Source: Aromatoleum evansii
GTDB taxonomy: Bacteria; Pseudomonadota; Gammaproteobacteria; Burkholderiales; Rhodocyclaceae
Direction of reading: 5' to 3'
DNA length: 64,000 bases
NCBI RefSeq assembly: GCF_012910805.1
Contig: NZ_WTVK01000024.1
Location: 16,794 to 80,793, forward strand
The notes under the pieces are model-generated. The model saw nothing but the letters and a program-made list of their open reading frames with translations, was not told where the DNA came from and searched no databases. Shown piece after piece: positions 1-7,660 of the stretch. The translations under genes were made by a program, and so were the position numbers. Numbering within the stretch: position 1 is the stretch's first letter; the number at the start of each line of letters is the position of its first letter.

Positions 1-13
1 TTTTCATACGCAT
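1..13 (-). CDS. 5' end of a leftward gene cut by the window edge
   Basis: A GAGGAG ribosome-binding site (positions 20-25 on the complement) sits 6-7 bases upstream of an ATG at position 13 that reads leftward off the window (M-R-M-K). Only four codons are visible, so the product is unknown. It follows the copH-copK genes on the same strand and could be part of the same cluster. Confidence 0.4.
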
Positions 14-357
14 GATAGGCTCCTCTCGTTAATGTCGCCTCAGCGGGCGAAGCGGTTAGAATGGTGATGCAAAGGTTATTTTGATATCGCCGAACCCGAG
101 TGGGCCTCGCAAAACCGACTACAAGCAGCCTTATTGACCGTGGGGGGATGGTTGACTGCCCCTGAAAACCGAAATTCTCGGGCGCTTCAAGCGTCCGGAT
201 CAAGCCTGTTAGATCGTCGTAAAATCATGAACAGGCGGCTGATTCTTACTACAGTATGCATCCGCATGAACCTGCCGTAGGCTCTACGATTGCTAACAAC
301 CAGTTATCCCGGAGGCGGGATGCGTGGTTCAGTAACCCACGCTCGTGACAATGAGAC
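14..357. other. gene-free spacer left of copK1
   Basis: No open frame with a ribosome-binding site and no CopR-type promoter was found here. The composition is more AT-rich than the rest of the island. It must contain the end of the copK1 transcript and any promoter of the partial gene at the left edge, but neither could be placed. Confidence 0.4.
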
Positions 358-639
358 CTAGCTGCCGCCACGTTCGCGATGCAACTCCCTCTCAAGCCGC
401 CAGATTTCGTTACCCTTCATCATGATCTTCTTACCATCCTTCGTTTCCATGGCATGGTCTTCCTTCATTGTGACAAACTGCCCGAATTTGTCTTCCATAG
501 CCATCTTGCCATCCTTAAATACGTACACCGTTGATCCGTCCTTTAGTGAGTAGGACTTCTCAATATTTCCCTCGTCAACGGCGAATGCGGATGCTGCGAT
601 CAGGGTCGAAGCAAGTGCGATAGCAGTCTTCGTGAGCAT
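358..639 (-). CDS. copK: CopK-family periplasmic copper-binding protein (copy 1)
   Basis: This 93-residue protein has a short signal peptide ending ASAFA and a mature domain with the CopK pattern: SLKDGSTVYVFKDGKMAMED, then methionines in METKDGKKIMMKGNEIWRL. CopK of Cupriavidus metallidurans is a small periplasmic beta-protein that binds Cu(I) through methionines and Cu(II) cooperatively. A strong AGGAGG precedes the ATG. It follows copH copy 1 by about 100 bases on the same strand, so the pair is probably transcribed from the CopR-type promoter at 1189-1242. Two more copK genes lie at 1377 and 50147, so copK is present in three diverged copies. Confidence 0.93.
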   Translation of the reverse strand: MLTKTAIALASTLIAASAFAVDEGNIEKSYSLKDGSTVYVFKDGKMAMEDKFGQFVTMKEDHAMETKDGKKIMMKGNEIWRLERELHRERGGS

Positions 640-741
640 GATTGGCTCCTCCTAGGTGTGGGGCGGTTCAAACGCGAGCCCAGTGCCGGTGCGCGTACGT
701 TTCTCGGTCGCGTACCGAATTTTTGACCGTCTGCTTGAACC

Positions 742-1131
742 CTAGCGACCTCCCTGATACATCGGATTTTCATCCACGTAGACAGTAACCCCCTCTGTGC
801 CAGGAATGGCCTTTGCAAGCGAAAAGCTGGCTGTCCCGAACGTGTCGAAGGTCCAGTTAGCGGTCTTTTCTGCCATGCGAATCGCGACGGTTTCAAGCCG
901 TACCACATTGATATGGCGTTTGACCTTATCGATTATGACTTCCCGAGTTGGCATGGCAGACGATGCATAACCGTAGCGGGCGAGTTGCTGTTCGGTCGGT
1001 TGGCTGGAAAATGCTGCAACATGTCCGCACCAGTGAGTGGCGCTTTTTTCCGAACAGTCTTCATGTGCGAATGCGCCAGAGGCCGCAGTGAGTAGACCTG
1101 AAGCGAGGACAAGCCGCGTCAACGTTTTCAT
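742..1131 (-). CDS. copH: CopH/CzcE-like periplasmic metal-binding protein (copy 1)
   Basis: A 129-residue secreted protein. The ATG at 1131 is preferred over an upstream frame-open ATG because it has a GAGG site and gives a normal signal peptide (MKTLTRLVLASG, cleavage near AFA-HED). The C-terminal half (ETVAIRMAEKTANWTFDT, then VTVYVDENPMY) matches the CzcE/CopH family, periplasmic Cu/Zn-binding proteins found beside CopK in cop clusters. It is a paralogue of the gene at 1769, sharing the end ENPMYxGGR. Promoter at 1189-1242; copK1 lies downstream. Whether it is nearer CopH or CzcE cannot be settled by eye. Confidence 0.78.
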   Translation of the reverse strand: MKTLTRLVLASGLLTAASGAFAHEDCSEKSATHWCGHVAAFSSQPTEQQLARYGYASSAMPTREVIIDKVKRHINVVRLETVAIRMAEKTANWTFDTFGTASFSLAKAIPGTEGVTVYVDENPMYQGGR

Positions 1132-1188
1132 AGTGCATCCTCGTGCCTGACGACGTTCAATTGCTCGCGCGCAAGCAATCATGAACCA

Positions 1189-1242
1189 ATGATAGACGGC
1201 AGTCTCTGACGGCAAAGTGACGTGGTGATTACGTCTACGTCA
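1189..1242 (-). promoter_or_regulatory. CopR-type promoter of copH1-copK1
   Basis: Read on the complement: TGACGTAGACGTAAT (1228-1242), six bases, GTCA (1218-1221), 23 bases, -10 TATCAT (1189-1194). A third GTCA lies 11 bp after the second. No TTGACA-like -35 is present, which fits an activator-dependent promoter. The box edge is 97 bases from the copH1 start, the same as for copH2. Confidence 0.8.
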
Positions 1243-1305
1243 CTTCCGATTATTGCGAAAACTGGGGTGAGATCCGAGGGGCGCGAATCATCACCCATTT
1301 GCTTG

Positions 1306-1345
1306 AAAACGAATTGGCCCGCTCTGCAATCTGGGCGCGGGCCAA
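1306..1345 (-). terminator. rho-independent terminator after copK2
   Basis: On the complement, a 9-bp perfect stem (TTGGCCCGC / GCGGGCCAA, 1314-1322 and 1337-1345) with a 14-base loop is followed by TTCGTTTTC. It lies about 30 bases beyond the copK2 stop and would separate the copH2-copK2 transcript from the copH1 promoter. Confidence 0.75.
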
Positions 1346-1376
1346 TCGAACGCGGTCGTTCCTAGACCGCATGGAC

Positions 1377-1658
1377 TCAATTTGTCTGGTGCTCGCGATG
1401 TAGCGCGCTATCGAGACGCCAGATTTCGTTACCTTTCATCATGATCTTCTTGCCGTCCTTCGTCTCCATCGTATGTCCCTCCTTCATGGAAACAGCCTGG
1501 CCGACTTTATTCTCCATAGCCATCTTTCCGTCCTTGAAGATGTAGACGGTTGAGCCATCCTTCAGTTCGTAAGACTTTTCCACATTTCCTTGGTCCACTG
1601 CGAATGCGGACGTCGCAATCAAAACGGATGCTGCTGAGGCAATAAGTTTCATAAGCAT
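1377..1658 (-). CDS. copK: CopK-family periplasmic copper-binding protein (copy 2)
   Basis: This 93-residue secreted CopK has a signal peptide ending TSAFA and a mature part with YELKDGSTVYIFKDGKMAME, METKDGKKIMMKGNEIWRLD and a His-containing tail (LHREHQ). It is clearly a paralogue of the copy at 358 but differs at many positions, so the duplication is not recent. An AGGAG site precedes the ATG. It is downstream of copH2 and is followed by a hairpin terminator. Role inferred from the family: buffering periplasmic copper. Confidence 0.93.
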   Translation of the reverse strand: MLMKLIASAASVLIATSAFAVDQGNVEKSYELKDGSTVYIFKDGKMAMENKVGQAVSMKEGHTMETKDGKKIMMKGNEIWRLDSALHREHQTN

Positions 1659-1768
1659 GACTGGCTCCTGGTTGGTGAACGGTGAAGATTATGTTCCACG
1701 GTGTGACACTGCCGGCATTGACGGTGTGTGAAATGACGCCTCCGACCGCACGTCATCATTGGTAGCGC

Positions 1769-2161
1769 TTAACGTCCGCCGCGATACATAGGGTTTTCCT
1801 CGACGTAAACCGTAACACCCTTGGCTTCCGGAATGATCTCGGTGAGCGGAAACGGCCGTGGGTAAGCATCAAATGTCCAATTGATCGTCTTGTCGCCAAT
1901 GCGAATGGCGACGGTCTCCATCTGCACGACGTTGAGAGAGCGGGTGTTTCGGTCGATAATTGCGGTACGTTCCGCAGGGGCTGACGATAAATATCCATAA
2001 GGCGCCAGTTGTCGCTTAGTTGGCTGACCGGAAGCCGCTTGTGCGTGTTCTAGCCAGTGCGAGGCGCCGGCTTCGGAGTAGTCGGTATGTGCTAGAGCAT
2101 TTGCGGTGCCCGCGCCAACTAGTATTGTTAGTGCTATGACTCGTGGGAAACTCACGTTCAT
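1769..2161 (-). CDS. copH: CopH/CzcE-like periplasmic metal-binding protein (copy 2)
   Basis: A 130-residue protein with a signal peptide (MNVSFPRVIALTILVGAG, cleavage near ALA-HTD). The conserved C-terminal half contains VVQMETVAIRIGDKTINWTF and VTVYVEENPMYRGGR. His residues follow the signal peptidase site (AHTDYSE) and a second lies in HWLEHA. It pairs with copK2 as copH1 pairs with copK1, so the region is a tandem duplication of a two-gene unit. Its own CopR-type promoter is at 2219-2272. CzcE versus CopH assignment is uncertain; periplasmic Cu/Zn binding is the family role. Confidence 0.78.
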   Translation of the reverse strand: MNVSFPRVIALTILVGAGTANALAHTDYSEAGASHWLEHAQAASGQPTKRQLAPYGYLSSAPAERTAIIDRNTRSLNVVQMETVAIRIGDKTINWTFDAYPRPFPLTEIIPEAKGVTVYVEENPMYRGGR

Positions 2162-2218
2162 GGTACTTACCCCTGCAGGTTCATGATCGGACGGCCTTAA
2201 TCGAACCCTCGTGAGACT

Positions 2219-2272
2219 ATGTTAGTCGTGGGTGCCTAACATAGGAATGACCGCTGCATTACATATGCGTAA
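2219..2272 (-). promoter_or_regulatory. CopR-type promoter of copH2-copK2
   Basis: On the complement: TTACGCATATGTAAT (2258-2272), six bases, GTCA (2248-2251), 23 bases, -10 TAACAT (2219-2224). The third repeat is GTTA. The box edge is 97 bases from the copH2 start codon. Confidence 0.8.
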
Positions 2273-2729
2273 TTGAAAAGTAATGTATGCCAGCGGGACG
2301 TTAGTCGAGTAGCGGCGACTCCGAAGCACAAATGCTTGGGTCTCCGAAAATAGAATGCTGGGCGCAACTAATAATTGGCGTTAGGAATTTCGGATGACCG
2401 GTGGATGACCGTTTCATCCAGGAAGCGTAGATGGTGTCAACGACGCCTGTTTCAGACCGCGAAGCAGATCGGTCCGTATGCCAAATGCTGCTCCTGACGT
2501 GGTCTGACTTGCTAAATCGAATGGCACGCATTACATTCAGTCCATGGCCACTCGAGAATGGTTGCCCGATGCATGCTGGGTCGCTTGCGGAGCGTCAACT
2601 TTAATTTGGAAGGCGTTGGCGAGGACGCAGTGGTGCGGAGTGAGGGTCAAGTAGATCGCCGCAGCTGAAACGGGGTATGCACGTTTTCGGCAAACCGGAA
2701 GGTCTGCGGTCGGCAAGGAGGCGGAAGGA
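2273..2729. other. gene-free spacer between copH2 and a small plus-strand gene
   Basis: Short frames here lack ribosome-binding sites and recognisable products. An ATTACATTCAG motif near 2530 resembles half a CopR box but lacks the GTCA and -10 parts. The promoter of the gene at 2730 was not identified. Confidence 0.4.
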
Positions 2730-3071
2730 ATGGAGACATCTGGACGGACTGCAACGTGGCTAGAATTAGCCGTTGCACCGGAGTGGATGCGGAATTCATG
2801 GATTATCAAGATTCACGAAGTCGGGGGCAGGGATGATCGCTGCTTCGCGATTTCGTTGAACGGCCGATGGTTGTGCGCTGCCAGTGGCAGCCTGACGATT
2901 TTCAATGGCCTCGGCTCAGCATTGCATTTTATTAAATTATGGCATATCGATGTTTTCGAGCCAGGTGTGTCGCCGAAGGGGCGCGTCAAGTGCGATGGCT
3001 CCCTTCAGTGTTGGCGTTTGGAGATGAACGGAGGATTGAGGCGATGTTTCGCGCATCGACGATGCGGGTAA
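2730..3071 (+). CDS. uncharacterised small protein, island-specific family (copy 1)
   Basis: A 113-residue protein with no signal peptide or membrane segment, so probably cytoplasmic. The ATG follows AAGGAGGCGGAAGGA. I do not recognise the family, but it has a clear paralogue at 55221: both contain ATWLELAVA, then DD(R/D)C(F/Y)AISLxGRWLC, a Leu-Thr-(I/V)-Phe-x-Gly-Leu-Gly segment, ALHF, and a Cys-rich C-terminus. Conservation of protein but not of nucleotide sequence shows the gene is under selection. The copies sit at opposite ends of the copper island. Function unknown. Confidence 0.75.
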   Translation: METSGRTATWLELAVAPEWMRNSWIIKIHEVGGRDDRCFAISLNGRWLCAASGSLTIFNGLGSALHFIKLWHIDVFEPGVSPKGRVKCDGSLQCWRLEMNGGLRRCFAHRRCG

Positions 3072-3236
3072 ACAAGACGCCTAACGATAGTGAGTGAGCA
3101 ATACATGTCACTGAGGGTTTCCGCGCATCACATACGTCCACGTGAGGCCCTTGGATTACTTCATCGTCGCTATAGTGGTCGGCCCGCCGCGGCCGTCTTG
3201 CTTGAGATCGAGTCGATGCCGGGCCGACGGGTCGTG

Positions 3237-3485
3237 TCATTGATTCTTGTGAAATTTGTTATGATCGTGAAGTGGTTTTTTTGCGTGCTGCAACTTGCTG
3301 TCCGCTGCTTTCGGCGTTGAAACTGCAAGTTTTTCCTGCACGTGGCTATGCGGGCTGACCTGAGACTCGGGTTTTTGCGTCTCGGCCCTCGGAACATCCG
3401 TAGTTGGCGAGGCTGCATTAACCACCGGGGTGACGAATGCAGAGACAGACAGCACGCTGGCGATAAGGATCCGTTTCGGTGTCAT
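3237..3485 (-). CDS. small His-rich periplasmic protein
   Basis: An 82-residue protein starting at the ATG at 3485, which has a GGAG site and starts a clean signal peptide (MTPKRILIASVLSVSAFV, cleavage near VNA-AS). A longer in-frame reading would bury the signal. The mature part is low in hydrophobics and rich in Lys, His and Pro, with HSH and a C-terminal HDHNKFHKN motif suggesting metal binding. It resembles in style the secreted proteins at 20185 and 53302. It has its own CopR-type promoter at 3561-3614. No named family recognised. Confidence 0.68.
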   Translation of the reverse strand: MTPKRILIASVLSVSAFVTPVVNAASPTTDVPRAETQKPESQVSPHSHVQEKLAVSTPKAADSKLQHAKKPLHDHNKFHKNQ

Positions 3486-3560
3486 GGAGGTTCTCCGTCT
3501 AAAGAGTACTTTCGAGGTCGGGCGGTAGTGAGAAGGGCACCTTGCCCGACTCATAAGGTT

Positions 3561-3614
3561 AGTATTACCCGCCTTGCCTTGAGTAGGCATGACGTGAAAA
3601 TTACTTCTTTGTAA
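3561..3614 (-). promoter_or_regulatory. CopR-type promoter of the His-rich gene
   Basis: On the complement: TTACAAAGAAGTAAT (3600-3614), six bases, GTCA (3590-3593), 23 bases, -10 AATACT (3561-3566; TAATAC one base earlier is also possible). The core deviates only by AGTAAT for TGTAAT. Confidence 0.75.
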
Positions 3615-4843
3615 GAATTGACTGGACTGTACCGCGCGGTAGGGGGTGATCGACGCGCTGCGGGGCCGAAGGCGGCACATTCAGGCGAGGTCCGCGTTGG
3701 ATAATGATGGCGTTGCTGTTCGCCGCCAACCTGGTCACGACCGAGGTCTGCGGTCGCGCCTACCCCTGTCGAAAGTTGGACGCTATCGAGACGATGGTGC
3801 CGCCCAACCTGCGACCGGACGGCACCAGATGACCCATCCGCCCTCTGTCGATTCACGCACTCCGCGATGTTCTTGACGGCGTGCTGAGGCTGCTCATGCA
3901 CAACCGTGCACGGCACCAGAGAGCCGCCGCCAAGACGCTAGACTGTGCAGATCGGAACACGTATCCGATCCAGATCGCCACCCCGGTGCGACGTCTTGGG
4001 TTCCGCCCATTCAATTCCCATAGTGCCCCACCGCCCGTGAGGCAGTTCAGTCCAACGGGATCTTTTGCCTACCGGCCGGAGGATGAGCGCATGGCATCGG
4101 TTGACCGCAGCGCGCCGCATCCGCCAGGCAAGAGTCTGTCTCCAGTTGCATTGCGATGTAATTTGTACGTCATCATGATGTCAGCGATGTGCGCATAGAC
4201 TGAAGTTGTCGCCGCTCAAGATTGGGGGAGTGCTTTCGGTAGACGATTGTGATCGCAGCCGGGATGCACAATGCGTCACGGTAGGATCCTCACGAAGCCG
4301 CCGTCGACTCATCACCGATCGAATTGGCAGCTTCAAGAACCAATCCGTGTGCGGTCGTATTTCCGATAGCATGAGCAGCCATCAATTCCGAAGCCGGCGT
4401 GCCATGAAAGAAGTTCACGAACATGGTCGCCGACGTCCATTGCCTCACTTGCCGACGAGTTTCTTCTGACACCAATGACGATCCGGCATCGGGCAGCGAA
4501 GGTTTCGCAAATTGGCGACTTGCCGTCGCGCATGTGTTCAAACGTTATGATCGGAGGTGTTCCATGGAATCAACTTCTTTGAACGCTCACGGCCACCTTT
4601 GCGTCTGCCGCCTACTCGCGGCTGCCGTTGGTTTGGCGCCCAGCGTGGTGGATTATCATTTTTGTTCCCGCGTACTTCAAAAGCGGTGGATCGTCGAGTG
4701 CGACCACGGTATGTGCAACCAGCCCATAACGAGGGACACCAGTGGGAAATGGCATGATATGGGATCTATCACCCCCGCAATAAGGGCAGTCCTCATCCAT
4801 GAGGAGTAACGAGAGGCGAGCGCGGTTACGGATTACGCAATGG
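3615..4843. other. 1.2-kb region without a supportable gene
   Basis: Several overlapping short frames occur on both strands but none has a good start, a family match or a paralogue in the window. A leftward frame at 4290-4541 (TTG start) has a C-terminal half faintly like RebB R-body proteins, too weak to call. The region looks like decayed DNA between the His-rich gene and the left membrane-upkeep block. Confidence 0.4.
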
Positions 4844-4897
4844 TTACGAATATGTAATCCGGAAGTCATGTCTACGTCAAAAAAGGGCGCTCATAAT
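4844..4897 (+). promoter_or_regulatory. CopR-type promoter ahead of the left membrane-upkeep block
   Basis: TTACGAATATGTAAT (4844-4858), six bases, GTCA (4865-4868), 23 bases, -10 CATAAT (4892-4897), with a third GTCA 11 bp after the second. The nearest downstream coding sequence is the UbiB-like remnant at 5386, so the promoter may now drive the block from 5596 onward through a leader of about 700 bases. Confidence 0.78.
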
Positions 4898-5385
4898 TTC
4901 CGCATATATAAGAGTGGCCTAGTCTGAGCTACTCGTTATTGCCCCCAATGTCGTGACTACGGCAGCCGATACGTAATAGGGACTGCGGTCTTACGATAAC
5001 AGCTATCCGGCACGACGACGTAAAGGGGGCCTGCGTGTCCAAACGCTCAAATCCCATTCCGGCGCACCCTGTGGTAGGGCAATCGACGCCACACCAACGG
5101 GGTAGCTATCAGCAGTGGTCGGGCAGGCACGATTCTTGTGTCCGTGACAAGGGGCCCCCGCTTATCAGTTCCACGCGCACACCGCGTTCTGCATTGGGCC
5201 GGACGGCAAATGGGTATCGCGCTCGGATTTTCTTGTCTCGCGCGACCGCAGGATACTCGTCGTGGCCATCGATTTACATTGTGTATTGAAAGTTCAGATG
5301 CCGCGGGACATTGCCACCATCCGCGCGCTGCGCCCGGCTAAGTCTTTGTACGAAAACAGGCTATCCCCGGAATACGGTGCAGGCG
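4898..5385 (+). other. gene-free leader of the left block
   Basis: No convincing gene lies between the CopR-type promoter and the UbiB-like remnant. Short frames (for example 5035-5289) lack a recognisable product. The intact counterpart on the right has a leader of about 280 bases between its -10 and the UbiB start. Confidence 0.4.
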
Positions 5386-5565
5386 ATGCGTTTGTTAGAG
5401 ATCAGCTTTGTATTACGGGGATTGCTCCTCTGGTGGGGACTGGTGCGCATCCGCCTGATCCGCTCGGGGGGTACTCCCGCGGAGCGCTTCGCCGCCGGCC
5501 GCGCGCCCGGCGGGCGTGCAACGGATCCCCGCTTCTTGCGCAAGGCAGACCGCCTGCCTGTGTGA
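5386..5565 (+). pseudogene. 5' remnant of a UbiB-like kinase gene
   Basis: The first ~35 codons (MRLLEISFVLRGLLLWWGLV, then TPAERFAA) match the start of the intact UbiB-like kinase at 55949 (MHVAIRLLQINLALWGLVLR, then PPQRFAA). After that the frame diverges into Arg/Gly/Ala-rich sequence and stops at about 60 residues instead of 525. All kinase motifs are missing. The rest of the gene has been deleted, bringing DUF2933 directly behind it. Confidence 0.75.
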
Positions 5566-5595
5566 CCCCAGTAATCTTCATCCACGGAGGCTATC

Positions 5596-5859
5596 TTGGA
5601 CTCACCAGTACAGCACAAAGAGCACGGGGCTCATGGTCATCAGGGTCACGCCCAGGTCGATGCGAGCCGCAGGCGCGGGAAATGGGTCTTCATCGCCTTC
5701 GCCCTGATCGCAGCCTTCTTCCTCGTTACTGAGCACCGTGCCCATCTGCTTGGCGTTCTGCCTTTCCTGCTGCTGCTGGCCTGCCCGTTGTTGCACCTGT
5801 TTCATCATGGCGGTCACGGCGGACATGACAGCGAAAGCAAAGAAGGAGACGGGAAATGA
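5596..5859 (+). CDS. DUF2933 small membrane protein (copy 1)
   Basis: An 87-residue protein beginning at TTG (GGAGG five to six bases upstream). It has a His-rich N-terminus (HKEHGAHGHQGHAQ), two close hydrophobic segments (residues ~30-45 and ~50-68), and a HHGGHGGH tail. This layout is typical of DUF2933 proteins, common in metal-resistance clusters; the histidines suggest metal binding. The paralogue at 53900 shares RxRxWVF, EHRxHxLG and the His/Gly tail. Its stop overlaps the next start (ATGA), so translation with the ICMT-like gene is coupled. Confidence 0.82.
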   Translation: MDSPVQHKEHGAHGHQGHAQVDASRRRGKWVFIAFALIAAFFLVTEHRAHLLGVLPFLLLLACPLLHLFHHGGHGGHDSESKEGDGK

Positions 5860-6515
5860 GCGATTCCCCCGCCTACGGCCTGTGGTCCCTGGTGGTACTC
5901 AATTCGGCGATCTTCATCATCTTCGCCTTCAGCTTCGCCAAGCCCCAGAGCAAGCGCGACTGGCGCTCGTTCGGCGCCTTCTCGGCCTTCATCGTGGCGC
6001 TGTTCACGGAGATGTACGGCTTTCCCCTCACCATCTACCTGTTGTCGGGTTGGCTCACCAGCAAGTTTCCCGAGGTCAATTGGCTGGCACACGATTCGGG
6101 GCACCTGCTGGAGGTGATGTTCGGCTGGAAGTCAAATCCTCACTTCGGACCCTTCCACCTGCTCAGCGGACTGTTCATCGGCGGCGGCTTCTTGGTGCTG
6201 TCCGCCGCCTGGCGTGTGCTCTACGCTGCCCAGCGCGCGGGCAGGCTGGCGGTGGAAGGCCCCTACGCCCGTGTGCGCCACCCGCAATACGGGGGCTTCG
6301 TGCTGATCATGGTCGGCTTCCTGCTGCAGTGGCCCACCCTGGTGACCCTGGTGATGTTCCCCATCCTGGTGTTCATGTACGTGCGCCTTGCCCGCAAGGA
6401 AGAGCGGGAGGTGGCCGCGAGGTTCGGCGCCGAATATGAACGCTACGCGGCGTGCACGCCGGCCTTCATTCCGCATCTGGGCGCTCGGGCGGGCGCACAA
6501 CGCATACGTGAGTGA
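5856..6515 (+). CDS. ICMT/PEMT-like integral membrane methyltransferase (intact copy)
   Basis: A 219-residue membrane protein with about five transmembrane helices and the C-terminal signature of the isoprenylcysteine carboxyl methyltransferase / phospholipid methyltransferase superfamily: GPYARVRHPQYGGF (around residues 135-149), then a hydrophobic segment and EEREVAARFGAEYERY, where SAM-binding residues lie. The bacterial substrate is unknown; membrane lipid or quinone-related methylation is plausible. It overlaps DUF2933 by ATGA and precedes the protease by a few bases. The copy at 57772 is broken by a stop codon exactly at the Gln of RHPQY. Confidence 0.85.
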   Translation: MSDSPAYGLWSLVVLNSAIFIIFAFSFAKPQSKRDWRSFGAFSAFIVALFTEMYGFPLTIYLLSGWLTSKFPEVNWLAHDSGHLLEVMFGWKSNPHFGPFHLLSGLFIGGGFLVLSAAWRVLYAAQRAGRLAVEGPYARVRHPQYGGFVLIMVGFLLQWPTLVTLVMFPILVFMYVRLARKEEREVAARFGAEYERYAACTPAFIPHLGARAGAQRIRE

Positions 6516-6520
6516 ATGCC

Positions 6521-7636
6521 ATGAAAAAAGGTGCGTGGCTGACGTTTGTCAAGATAGTCGTCGGGACACTCGCGATCTGGCTCCTGTATGTCTGGTTCAT
6601 CGACGAGGGCGCGCCGCCGGTGGCACGCGAGGTCGTGACGGTACGCGAGCAGGTGCCTGCCACGGCGAACGCAGCACCCGGCGGCGGAGGATTTCGCGCG
6701 GCGGCCCGCAGGGCGATGCCTTCGGTCGTGAACGTATACACGCTGAAGCAGGTGCCGCGCGGCCTGCCCTGGGGCGATCCGGGCTGGCGCCTGTTCGGTG
6801 GCGCGGAACCGGCGCCGCGGCCCGCCACCAGCCTGGGCTCGGGTGTCGTGGTCAGCGACGATGGCTATCTGCTCACCAACAACCATGTGGTTGAGGGGGC
6901 TGACGAGATCGCGGTGGTGTTCAGCTCCGGCGAGGCGACCGAGGCGCGCGTGGTCGGAACCGACCCGGAAACGGACCTGGCCGTGCTCAAGGTGGAGGCG
7001 CAGGGGCTCGCGCCGATCGTCTTCGCCGACGCGGGCAGCGTCGATGTCGGCGACGCCGTGCTGGCGATCGGCAACCCCTTTGGCGTCGGACAGACGGTTA
7101 CGCAAGGCATCATCAGCGCAACCGGACGCAATCGGCTGGGCATCAACATCTTCGAGAACTTCATCCAGACCGATGCCGCCATCAACCCAGGCAACTCGGG
7201 CGGCGCCCTCGTCGATGCGACGGGCGCCCTCGTGGGCATCAACACCGCGATCTATTCCGAAAGCGGCGGTTCGCAGGGCATCGGCTTCGCCATTCCCGTG
7301 ACGCTCGCACGCCAGGTACTGGAGCAGATCGTCACCACGGGGCAGGTGCAGCGCGGCTGGCTCGGTGTCGAGGCGCGCGACCTGCCACCGGAGCTGGGCA
7401 AGGGCGTAGGCATCGCCAGCGTGATGCGCGGCGGCCCTGCGGAGGCAGGCGGTGTCAGGCCCGGCGACATCGTGCTCGCGATCGCTGGCAGGGCAGTGAC
7501 CGACAGCGTATCGCTCATGACCACTGTCGCTTCGACCGCGCCCGGCAGCACGGTGGAGATCCGACTGCGCCGCGGCGAGCGCGAGCTGGCGCTGCAGGTG
7601 CAGGTGGGCAAGCGGCCGCCGCTGCGGCGGCAATGA
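6521..7636 (+). CDS. DegS/DegQ-like membrane-anchored serine protease with one PDZ domain
   Basis: About 371 residues: an N-terminal transmembrane anchor (residues ~8-30), a trypsin-like domain with His in NNHVVEG (~122), Asp in DPETDLAVLKV (~152) and Ser in NPGNSGGAL (~226), and a single PDZ domain (~265-355). A single PDZ plus anchor resembles DegS, the periplasmic stress sensor, rather than two-PDZ DegP. A GTG at 6512 overlapping the previous stop is an alternative start. It lies between ICMT and cfa, and the right-hand duplicate block lacks it. Likely role: quality control of periplasmic proteins under metal stress. Confidence 0.9.
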   Translation: MKKGAWLTFVKIVVGTLAIWLLYVWFIDEGAPPVAREVVTVREQVPATANAAPGGGGFRAAARRAMPSVVNVYTLKQVPRGLPWGDPGWRLFGGAEPAPRPATSLGSGVVVSDDGYLLTNNHVVEGADEIAVVFSSGEATEARVVGTDPETDLAVLKVEAQGLAPIVFADAGSVDVGDAVLAIGNPFGVGQTVTQGIISATGRNRLGINIFENFIQTDAAINPGNSGGALVDATGALVGINTAIYSESGGSQGIGFAIPVTLARQVLEQIVTTGQVQRGWLGVEARDLPPELGKGVGIASVMRGGPAEAGGVRPGDIVLAIAGRAVTDSVSLMTTVASTAPGSTVEIRLRRGERELALQVQVGKRPPLRRQ

Positions 7637-7660
7637 AGCGGCCGAGAGGGGGAACAGGCC

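Noticed and set aside
2529..2545. ATTACATTCAG motif resembling a CopR half-site
   Set aside because: The left half-site is displaced, GTCA is absent at the N6 position and no leftward gene follows.
4290..4541. Leftward 83-residue frame with faint RebB (R-body) similarity
   Set aside because: TTG start without a clear ribosome site and similarity limited to a short Ala/Asn-rich helix; not enough to call.
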